From the NCBI GenBank assembly GCA_008933995.1, contig WARS01000051.1, positions 1,860,001 to 1,924,000 on the forward strand: a stretch of 64,000 nt of DNA. The letters run 5' to 3'. The position numbers and the translations under genes were made by a program. The notes under the pieces are model-generated. The model saw nothing but the letters and a program-made list of their open reading frames with translations, was not told the DNA's origin and made no database searches. Shown here in pieces: positions 54,786-64,000 of the stretch (position 1 is the stretch's first letter; every line of letters starts with the position of its first letter). The DNA comes from Datnioides undecimradiatus (taxonomy: Eukaryota > Chordata > Actinopteri > Lobotiformes > Datnioididae).

Positions 54786-57254
54786 GTAAGTAGACTCACC
54801 ATAAAGACCACAGAAATACAGATTCTCCTGTTCCTTCGTGTCCTGTGGCCTCATGCTCCAACACGTCTGACCTGTCCTCTGCATTTGTCTCTGCACTTTT
54901 CCTCCAGTCCTCCATTTTGTCGCTGTTGTTATCTGAAGACTTGTTTAAAAGTCGTATCACGCCCTTGCTTTCCCACGACTTTTGCATCTTCCAAGGTCAT
55001 GTTTGATAAAGTATCAACTTCACACTTCAACCAAGCGTGTACTCTGTTTGTCCCCACAATGGCTGTAGAAACAATATAAAAATATAAAAATAGCTATGGA
55101 AATAAGTTAAGTCTAAATTATATAAATCATGATAATATGACCAATTATTAACTTTATTCAAAGTACAAATAAACAACATATTTCACAAAAATCTGTTCAT
55201 ATTGGATGATGTGAGTTGAAGGAACACAGCAAATAAACCCAGACTGTTGTGGTTGTTGCTGTCTTGTCGCTAACATTTTAGAGGTCAAAGATGGTGAGAT
55301 TTGAGGAAGTCTGAGAGATAGAGCTCTCTGACTGAATCAGTGATTCTCAAGTTCAGCGGTTGGCAGAAAATGTCTTCCTCCCGGGATCAGATCGTATGAT
55401 ATTAGCTCTAACACAGTCTGACATCTCACAACATCCTGACAAAAAACACCAGCGTGTCAGATTCGTTCTTGCCTTGTCTTGCCTGGTGTGTGCACTTCTT
55501 TTGCACGTTCTGCGATGTTGACCTACAGGAGCACACTACCAGCAACAGCAAAAGCAGCTGCAGAACAGTTTGATGGCACCTCAAACATGGCTTCCCCTGT
55601 TCCTCCATTATTGTGGTGCATTTGAAGAATAATGTACCTCTATGATTGATGTCCACCAAGCACTAAAAGAGTAACTGAGGCATTAAACAGTTTGTTATTT
55701 TAGGTTAGAGGTACAATATAGGGTATGGTCAGTTATTAGACTATTTGAATGCATTTACTTGATGCATTCCTTTGTGGAATGTTGTTGAAGTTCAGACATC
55801 GGAGGTAATTATGCTCACAGTGGTCTTGTCTCTATCTCTAATGCTGCCTTTTCTCCTTGTGGTTTGCTCCCAAAGCTCTGATTTGCCAATCAAATGAACC
55901 AGGTGTGTCTGAGGTTTGGTTTACACCCAAGCAATAATAAGCTCGGATTTTGCATTTACTCACTGCCGCCTCGCTGCGCTCTGATTGGCTGTTGCCAGGC
56001 AGCTGCCATGGCTCACTGCAGAAACACAAAGGCAAAACAAATACAACCGAAACAAATAAGCAAGCTGCAGAGCAGAGACACTATGGAAAACACCGTTTGG
56101 CACATTGTGTGTATATTCGTGTGATTTCTCAAGGTAATGATTTTGGTAGGAAGAGGAGTCTACAACACACCCCCACACATACAGAAACACACAGAAACAC
56201 CCAGGAAAGCAATACATAGCTGTCTTTATAAAGCTCTTGTAAAACTTTATAGTTTATTTGAAGAGTCTAGACACATAATTCTATTTATGATTAGTTTTTT
56301 ACAGTTTAAATCAGACGGGCGGATCTCGTAGTTGTAGTTTATCCCCGAAGTGCTGTTATTTCTACACTTGAAAAAGAGGCAATTGAAAGTGTGACAGTAT
56401 CCCTCAGATAGGAGAACCAGTGCGAAACAGGCCATTTGCCAGGTTGTATAATGAATCACAATGCGGTGGTGAACTATCTAGAGGATGTGACAGATATTCA
56501 TGAGAACCAATTGGTGTGAATCCTGCAGCAGTCAGTGCTGAAACAGCCTCACCACCACTGCCACATCTTGGTGCGTTTCCCACAGCTACAAGGTAAAGTA
56601 GGTCCTTTGAGGATGACGAGTCCCCACGATACCACAAGAAAGAGGAAGCATTTAAACATGCAAAATAGGGACAGGGTTTGTGAAAGATTAAAACAACGTC
56701 CATGTCCAGGATTCCAGAATTCACAGATCCATGAACCAAATGTTGCAGAGTGCGTGAAGCAAACTAAACCTGATACAGTCGCTTTGCTCCGCTGGATTAA
56801 TGCTCCACCTCTGACGGAGTTCAAAACATAAAGACACAGGATCTGAGCATGGTTGAGTTGCTGACTGTCTACGTAGTTCTTCTCACATCTGGTTACCAAT
56901 CTGTTTTTTTTTTTTGTGGGTCTTTTGACCCAGATGTCTCCAATGAGGCCATATCAAATCCAATGTGAAAATTGCTTTGATGAGATGATGGCCTCAATCC
57001 ATCACAATGATAACCCAAATGCCACAAATGACCCTTTCAGCAAAGTACCACCCTACCTACAGTGCCCTGAATAACTCTTACCAAATACCCAAATTCCCAA
57101 AATGCTTAGCCCTTCACCAAACCATGATAGTATGGCGGGTATAGCTGCAAGCAATTCATCATGGGCAAATCACTGTGGTTTGGGTATAAAGCTTTAGTCC
57201 AGTCTGGTCTGTGATCGCTGTGAAGTAAAACATCTTGATCCAGACTCATTTCTG

Positions 57255-57360
57255 CATGGTCATTCAGCGGGGGAACAGGTCACCTTACTCATCAGAATCC
57301 TGGTCCGTCTTCAAAAATCGTTTGACGACCTACCTCATCCAAGAAAACCTATTCACCTAA
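57255..57360 (+). mobile_element. Possible LINE 3'-coding remnant
   Basis: A short frame reads ESWSVFKNRLTTYLIQENLF and then a stop, resembling the C-terminal end (SVFKSRLKTYLF-like) of fish L2/CR1-type LINE proteins. Only about 20 residues are recognisable, so this is tentative. Confidence 0.3.
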
Positions 57361-59234
57361 AATGTTCTTTCTGTTTGTAGCAGCTGAAACATGGACATGG
57401 AAGTGCAGCAGCACTTATTCTTAAAAGCCTCTCGCAGGTCTGCTTGACTTGTTAAATGAAAGAAAAAGCTGAGATTTACATACAGCGTTTATGCTCGCTG
57501 GGTGGTTTACGGAGTGCGAGAACAACGTGAACCATATGTTGTGGCCTTCAGAGTAATACGCTGTGTAACTCGTTGGGTAATATGGGATATTCCCTGTTGA
57601 GATAAAGAAGTTATCTGGTGGGAAGCTGTTTGTGTGCAACATTTTGGCGGCGAGTGCAGCATGTGCATTTGTCAGTGGGCAGTCCTCCAGGCTGAAGCAG
57701 AAGCACCAGCCTGGTTCAGGAGGCCAGTAATTCTATCTACTTTATGGCTCGCTGTATTAGACAGGATTCAATTACAGCTATTACACACCATCAGCAAGGA
57801 AAGGCTATAAATCCTGATCAGTATGATGAACCATACATTGTATTCACATGCAGAAGCCCCGTCATGGATTTCTGTGAGTTTGTTTACCCGGCAAACATTT
57901 TCGAGGTTAATATACATGAAATGTGGTGATTTGACAGCATCAGTAATGTGGCTTGTCGGTGATCTTGGCCACATCCTGCACTTTGCCATCAGTGAAATGC
58001 TTTCTGGGTATTTATTTGTATTCATCACCCTGTGAGTTTGACTGTGTTTGCATGTGGGATGCCGTTTGTAACCCTGCCTGCAGGCCTGAGAGCCACACTG
58101 GGTGGTAATTAAAGGTTGTCTGAATGCTTCACAGGTTTAGTGATTTGTAAAAGAAAAAAACCCAGCGATGACACATCAACAGGCGTTCAAGCACACTGAG
58201 CACCCGTCATCCATATGGTACCATCTGTGTGATCATAAAGCGGATTATAAAGCACGATCCAGCTTATGAGGAACCATCTTTCAGTCTTTATACTTTAAAA
58301 GACTCCCAGTACCAGTTTATCATAACTATGGCTTTGTTTTTCATATTTTTTGTCATTTTGTCTGTCAGCTCTGATAACATCACGCAAAAGATAGATGCAA
58401 AGTTGGAGGAGATGCTCGTTCTGTGTGAGGTTCGATTCCATCTTCTGTAATTGCATTGGTCATATCTGTTTTTATATGTCGCATATGGCTGAAATATGTT
58501 AAGTTTAGCCTGTTGATATTACACGAAAGAAGCATTAAGAGTGAATTACAGTGGCAGCGAACTCAAAACAGCTTCGTCATTGTCGTGAGAACAAACTCTG
58601 GCTCCTTAGCCATCCAGAAAGTCAAGTGCCTGAAGCTGCAGAGCTGTAACAGTTTTCACATCAGTGTAATCTTGATCTTCTGCTACAGTATTAAGCTCGG
58701 CGATGGGACGTCAAATGCACTTTGAGAGATGACGTCAACTCTAGTAGATCCTCTGAAGTTTTAATGTCCACATGTTGGTGCCTTCTGACCTACTTAGAGT
58801 TTCTAATCCAGTTATTAAACATGATGATTCAAACAAGATCGTTTAATGGCAATCCAAGTTGTGGAAGGTTACTTGGTGTTGGACTCACGGGAAAACTGTA
58901 TACACAGTAGGGTAGGTCACAGTTGGACCAGGTAGTTGGACTAAAGCTTCAGTTGATGTTAACACCAATTGGGTTTGGTTAGAGTTAGTGATTGAGAGCT
59001 GCCCTTTGCCATAGTTGATACATGATAACCGACATGGTCAAACTCAAAACTTACTTTCCATGATTCAACCCTTTCCTGCCCTCCAGGATTTTTCCTGGGG
59101 TGGTTGCAGTGGTCTGGAGTAAACGGATGGCGGGGAGTGTTTGCAATGACTGCATGTGGCTGATGAATGCATCTACTCCTACTCTTCCCACTCTCTCCCC
59201 TTTCCCTTTAACCCTCTACCCTTCCCTTCACCTC

Positions 59235-59269
59235 CTCAAACCTTTGCCCGCAACAAAGGTTTGAGGAAC
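59235..59269. repeat. Perfect 14-bp inverted repeat, 7-nt loop
   Basis: TCCTCAAACCTTTG (59235-59248) is the exact reverse complement of 59256-59269, with loop CCCGCAA. It lies 1.64 kb upstream of exon 7, after a C/T-rich stretch. Confidence 0.95.
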
Positions 59270-60912
59270 TGCACGACTCGGAATTCACACATGCTCTACT
59301 AACTGCTCGAGCAACCTTGGAACATGAACATTGACCGCTTGGAAATGGATTTCTATTGATTTCAGTGAAAGACGTGTTCGATGCCTTCTGGAATTAATAT
59401 GTCAGGCGGTATAAAAAAGGATGAGTTGGTGATGTGTAGGCAGCGCATAAAGAACCGCAGAAGCCACAATTCATTCTGGACCTCTGAATGCAATAGAAGC
59501 ATTAACGAGCAGGACTAGAAACACAAGAACCACAGCAAGCAGCAGCAGTGAGGACGCGAAGGATTTTTAAATGTGGGAAGTTGGAAGGTTTGCCTTGGTG
59601 TCCAGACGGGACAGCTGGAGGCAACAGGTGTCCAAGTTAAGACACCTGTTGTAGTTTAGAAAAGATGGACATTCATATGAGGCTGTGAGTCATAGAGACA
59701 TCAACAGATCCTCTTCAGTATTCCTTAAATCTTGAGACTGAATGAAATCTAGATTCAACTCTGATGTGATGAATATAAATCCAGGAGGCCTCTTAACATA
59801 TTATAAAAAGTGATGCTTCACCTTAAAAGAGTTTGTACTAAAGTGTGCAACATCACTTATTAATTGACCCAAATTGCTTCATGGATTACCCTCATGGGTT
59901 ATACAGCACATCATTTGATAGTTCAAACGTTACCTCTAAATGAAAATTTGCACACACATCAGGAAAAGTGTAACTCGTTCTTTCCTTAGTGTGGATATAC
60001 GAAGACTAATCGACCAAAACAATGAGCCGCTGGATGAGCTAGCTGCAGTGGAACACAGCTGGGGTTGTAGAACAAAGGAGATCCATTTAGGACCATTTGG
60101 TGGTCCACAGGCATGCATAGAAACAGTCGGAGATGTGAAATGAGAAGTGAGAAGCTCTGAATGAATTATGGCTCGTGTGACCACTGTTTGGATACTTGAT
60201 ACTTGGATACTAAAGAGTTGCAGAACAACAGCAGCTACCCTTTATTTGTAAATGTCCGTTACAGCACAGTCATTTTTAATAATTACTTATTTGGCTCCGT
60301 CAAGGCAACTGCTTTGAAAATGTCAACAAATACATAATTCATCCTCTCTGAGCTGTTCCTAAAGCTCCACCCCATTACTCCTCCTCCTGCTGCCGGGGTT
60401 TGGCACGAGTCACAGTCCGCCTCGCTCACCCGGTCCGTCTCCAGCAGTGGGGCTCGCACGCCCAATTTGACCGCAGCCCGCCAGCATGATGTTGAACAGC
60501 ATCCACCCGTGCTGCTGGGCTGAGGGGCAACTTTGAACCCTGACTGAACCTGAACGTAATCGGGCTCAACGTGAGTCAGGCTTTGCATGCATTTCGAGGC
60601 CGGACTGCAACTCTGAGCCTTCCTCCGGTAGACGTTTATCAGTTAGTCCGGCCGGCCACTCGCTGGAGCACAGCTATCAGCCCCAACCGCTGAACGCTCC
60701 AACTCGCTGTATGACATCAGGCCTTAATGTTATTACCCCATGAACTGCAATAACCCCTCCTGCTGCTTTAGAGCCTGTGAGCTGCCTGTAACTAAAACAC
60801 GAGGCCACCTCTAATGCTTTAACTCACTCTAGTCAAATTTTCACTTTGAAATAATAAATCACAGTAAAATGCAAAGCGCTAAAAGTTTTTATCCGTGTCT
60901 CTTCACTCTAAG

Positions 60913-61015
60913 CCGGAGAATTTGCTCCTAGCCAGCAAGTTGAAGGGGGCAGCGGTCAAACTGGCAGATTTTGGACTGGCCATTGAAGTGCAGGGAGACC
61001 AGCAGGCATGGTTTG
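60913..61015 (+). CDS. camk2d: camk2d coding exon 7 (residues 138-171 plus one base of G172)
   Basis: A 103-nt exon after an acceptor reading CTCTAAG (ends 60912), with the donor GTGAGT at 61016. It encodes [20 protein letters not shown], then [14 protein letters not shown] and the first base of G172. It carries the rest of the catalytic loop (K137 from exon 6, N140), the DFG motif (D156, F157, G158) and the start of the activation segment. QGDQQAW fits delta and beta; alpha reads EGEQQAW. The exon begins on a codon boundary, so it joins equally well to 6A or 6B. TAAG is a less common acceptor than CAG. Confidence 0.97.
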
Positions 61016-61293
61016 GTGAGTACACAAGACCCAAATGGCTTTATCTTCTGTGATCCATTGGTAATGTTGGGTTTGTATATTGCAAACACTTTTTATGAAC
61101 ACATAAATAAATGGAATATGTCATCAACATGATAGTATAGAATAGCTAACATTCTGATTTAGAAGCTCAATCAGTTTTGGGGCGTTTCCAGCTGTGATGT
61201 GAAATAACGCGATGATGGAGACCAACGCCACCAGCCAATCACAGAAGCTGCTCATAGACATTAAACCATTGGATGCGGAAGTTTCACCCCAGT

Positions 61294-61331
<38 letters not shown>

Positions 61332-62169
61332 ACAGTACACACACAGCACATATTGACAGAGGAGAGCAGGGTCTTTGGACATGCTCAGTCTAACTTCTCA
61401 TATCCAAAGCCCTCTTCTTATTTCCTGTATCCTCCTCAGGATTCTGCTGATGTGTAAATCAAAACTTCACCCGCTGTCTTCATGTTTAATTCTCTCAGTT
61501 GACTGTGGAACATTCACGCGCTTGTTCTCAGCTGCTTTTCTCAGGAAAGCTTTTACCGAGCTGATTGAGGGAAACAGAAGAATGGAGATTTTTTTGTGCC
61601 CTAGTTTTCTTGAATTTTTTTTTTTTTTTTTCCCCTCTCTGCTGTTTCATCATCCGTGCCCTATCCACCTGTCTGAAGGGACTAGGTGTGCCACTGCTCT
61701 CGGCTCTCGTATCAAGTGTGGATTGAACGTATTTCAGGTCTATTTCTTCTCTCTATTCCCGGTAGAACAGGGAAATAATTGCTCTATTCCCCCAGCTCCA
61801 GCCTCCATCTGGAACCAGTTCACTTTGTGTTCTCACTTTACTACCAGTCATACTACGTCTCATTGCCCACAGGGTCCGCCGCTACTTTGAGGCCTTTTTT
61901 TAAAAAGTAGGCTGCACACCGCTGGTCGCGAGCCAAACACTCCCACAGTGGGCTGTTTTCCGTGGAGCTTGTTAGCTGCGCCTCATAAACTTTACTTTAC
62001 GGGCCCGCTGATGCTTGGAACTGTGTTAGTGTTTTCTTTTAGGAGCTGGGTCTTAACAAGCTTTTGATACACTTCAACATCAGAAGGGCATCAGGCTAAG
62101 CAAAACGATGTATGCTGCAGTCCACGTTTTGATTAAGACTGAGGGTTTGTTTGTCTGTGTGTGTTCCAG
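61016..62169 (+). other. camk2d: camk2d intron 7 (1,154 nt)
   Basis: GT-AG intron splitting G172. Contains a (CA)n tract at 61298-61328 and a T-rich run near 61615-61632. No other exon. Confidence 0.92.
61298..61328. repeat. (CA)n microsatellite
   Basis: About 15 CA units. Confidence 0.96.
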
Positions 62170-62253
62170 GTTTCGCTGGTACACCAGGGTACCTGTCTCC
62201 AGAGGTGCTGAGGAAAGACCCCTACGGCAAGCCGGTGGACATGTGGGCCTGCG
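62170..62253 (+). CDS. camk2d: camk2d coding exon 8 (residues 172-199 plus one base of G200)
   Basis: An 84-nt exon after GTTCCAG (ends 62169), with the donor GTAAGT at 62254. It completes G172 and encodes [20 protein letters not shown], then PVDMWAC and the first base of G200. It forms the end of the activation segment (GTPGYLSPE), which CaMKII uses without activation-loop phosphorylation, and the start of the C-lobe. VDMWACG is the most useful paralogue marker: delta has Met, alpha Leu, beta and gamma Ile. No exon 9 (expected to begin VILYILLVGYPPFW) is visible in the remaining 1.7 kb. Confidence 0.97.
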
Positions 62254-62334
62254 GTAAGTTTGTTTATTGGTTACACACAAACTTTACACCCTGACACAGC
62301 CAATCCATTGTCGGTTGGCCTTGTTTTGAACTGT

Positions 62335-62425
62335 CTTTGTGCTAAGCTAGGCTAATTGTCTCCCGACGTGGGGCTGATACACATCTTCTCATCTCACGGT
62401 GGGAAAGAATAAAGAATAAATAATA
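62335..62425. mobile_element. Decayed fragment of the TTAA-flanked foldback family
   Basis: TTTGTGCTAAGCTAGGCTAA followed by ACATCTTCTCATCTCAC and GGGAAAGAATAAA matches the right half of the element at 52339-52907. Termini are not preserved. Confidence 0.5.
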
Positions 62426-63379
62426 ATGTTTCCTCAGAACGAGCTTATCGTGTTCTGCTGTCACCTGTCACGGGACAATGCCTCAACATCAAACCAAAGA
62501 ATACTTGGTGCTACAGATTGTATTTTAATAGTGTAACAGTGTTTTTCTTAGATTAGAACAAGTAATAATAATCATTAGCTGTAGCAATAATGAGCAAATA
62601 GCTTCCATGTATGCAGGAAACCCAAACTGAAAGTCTCTGAACATCATGGGTGGCATAAATCAAAGATTCATTAGTATCTCACATGATGCTCAGACAATAA
62701 AATCAGTGCATTCAGGAAAACATTGTCACACACACACGAGGGAAAATACAGGATGGCAGACAGCTGGAGATGCATCGGGAGAGGCGACGCTTCACCTTCT
62801 AAACTCACGAGGTTATCATAAAACACTGAACGATCAGAGGAGAGCAGAGGATCAGGGTCGCTCGTTGAATGGAGGAATGTGCTGCCACCATGAACAGCCG
62901 GGCTATACAAGTGCAGGTACCCCACCTGCTGGTCACAGCTGCCACTGTGGACACCTATGCTGTGGGGGAGTCTGGGGGATATCAGCAGCCTGGAGTGTTT
63001 GTATGTTAGGATTTGGACTCACAAAGTAAATCATTTAAAGGTTCCGGCCCTGCTGCCGTCAGTCAGCGGCGGTCTAACCTCAGTCCAAGATGTCTGTCCG
63101 TCTCAGGTGTTGGATCCAAATCACTTCCACATTGTTTTGCCAGTGCGTGGGTAAACTCATCTGGCCATATTAGATTTTTGATCTACACTAACATTAGTGT
63201 CCTGCAGCCCAGGGATACAGGACCACAGTGATGGAGCAGAGTAAATCAAACCTTAGCAATGAGTTCTGATAACGGTATAGTTGGTATTTTGGTTTACACG
63301 TCGTGGACACGTCAAATCATAACACCTGGCTGCAAACGATGCTGTGTATGAAGTGGTTTTATGTCTTTTCAGACTACCT

Positions 63380-63381
63380 GC

Positions 63382-63414
<33 letters not shown>

Positions 63415-63473
63415 CGAGATTGTTTGTGTGTGTGTGTGTGAGAGAGAGATTGTTTGTGTGTGTGTGTGTGTGT
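63380..63473. repeat. Compound (GT)n/(GA)n microsatellite with a duplicated unit
   Basis: GT and GA runs alternate, and the phrase GAGATTGTTTGTGTGTGTG appears twice (about 63415 and 63446), suggesting a roughly 31-bp internal duplication. Confidence 0.9.
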
Positions 63474-63822
63474 GGTGCTCTCCGGCTTATATACCTCAGT
63501 GGAGTACAGAGGGCTCTAACCTCTTGAATTAATCATGGCTGACGCTCATTACACACCCTTCTGATGGGCCAGGCCACCTGGGCCTGAGATGTCAAACACA
63601 CACACATACACACACCATGTAAAACACACACTCTCACACGCGTGCCCATTTCCACACACCTGCGTCGACTCACCGAGTCCACAGGAACAATAGGCGGTGT
63701 TGTGTTTGTGGTCAGGCTGTCTCGTCGCCAGATAGAGGGCCTTTCATCTTTTCCTGGCGTTCAGCCAGCCAATCGAAAGCCGCCCTCTCCGGTAACACCA
63801 GCACACACAAGCACGCTTGTGT

Positions 63823-63868
<46 letters not shown>
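63823..63868. repeat. (GT)n microsatellite
   Basis: About 23 GT units near the right edge. Confidence 0.97.
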
Positions 63869-63870
<2 letters not shown>

Positions 63871-64000
63871 TGCTACTGTGCTCACACTAATTCTCACCTG
63901 CTGTGGACCGATGGTGCAAAGTTATGGACTTGATAATTGAGTCATTAACATTCTGGTGTCAGCCTTAAAATCTCTGTCATGGTTATCTTTGACCTGTGTG

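Larger units (their letters stand above)
54786..60912 (+). other. camk2d: camk2d intron between exon 6B and exon 7 (6,127 nt)
   Basis: GTAAGT to TAAG. AT-rich near 55080-55200, a possible LINE 3' remnant near 57255-57360, a perfect 14-bp hairpin at 59235-59269, and a GC-rich patch at about 60360-60700. I see no TGCATG in the first 400 nt after 6B. No other exon is recognised. Splicing 6A directly to exon 7 would remove 7,791 nt. Confidence 0.87.
62254..64000 (+). other. camk2d: camk2d intron 8, 5' part (runs off the window)
   Basis: Starts GTAAGT after exon 8. Contains a decayed fragment of the same repeat as at 52339-52907, three simple-repeat tracts, and no exon 9. Confidence 0.9.

Noticed and set aside
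54408-55079. Long open frame (223 codons) around exon 6B
   Set aside because: It begins at TTG and crosses both splice sites. Only 54713-54785 resembles a kinase, so I do not propose a longer exon or terminal exon.
62254-64000. Search for exon 9
   Set aside because: No sequence encoding the expected VILYILLVGYPPFW segment is present; exon 9 must lie beyond the window.

Overview
The window is vertebrate genomic DNA, almost certainly from a teleost fish. The exons are spliced, the introns are long and AT-rich with many (CA)n/(GT)n tracts, and the dispersed repeats are types seen throughout fish genomes: tRNA-headed SINEs, a CR1/L2/Rex1-like LINE ending in GATTCT repeats, and a TTAA-flanked foldback element. 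There are no bacterial-type genes, operons or CRISPR arrays.

One gene is recognisable. It is the 5' part of a Ca2+/calmodulin-dependent protein kinase II gene on the + strand, whose coding sequence best fits the delta type (camk2d; teleosts carry two camk2d copies and I cannot say which this is). Eight consecutive coding exons give residues 1 to 199 plus the first base of codon 200: the kinase N-lobe, hinge, catalytic loop, DFG motif, activation segment and start of the C-lobe. All junctions are GT-AG and in phase. The remaining kinase exons, autoinhibitory/calmodulin segment, variable linker and association (hub) domain lie beyond the right edge.

Layout: 1-3.4 kb is 5' flank with a decayed LINE on the - strand and other repeat fragments. 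About 3.4-3.8 kb is the presumed promoter/5'UTR and exon 1. Exon 2 is at 6.2 kb. A 36-kb intron 2 follows (6.25-42.5 kb), holding SINEs, tandem and interspersed repeats, microsatellites and CpG-dense patches. Exons 3, 4 and 5 lie at 42.5, 49.0 and 51.5 kb. Two alternative versions of exon 6 lie at 53.0 and 54.7 kb, then exon 7 at 60.9 kb and exon 8 at 62.2 kb. The last 1.7 kb is intron 8.

The most interesting structure is the tandem pair of exon 6 versions. Both are 73 nt, have the same phases and intact splice sites, and encode the same 25-residue segment (helix before, and including, the HRD catalytic loop). The first (6A) is delta-like. The second (6B) encodes the version I know from CaMKII alpha and beta. 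Only one can be used per mRNA: using both, or neither, shifts the frame into stops in exon 7. UGCAUG (RBFOX-type) motifs lie on the 6B acceptor and 288 nt downstream of 6A, small perfect hairpins lie in the flanking introns, and a mobile element ends 141 nt before 6A. A regulated kinase-core switch inside one CaMKII gene is the main hypothesis to test.
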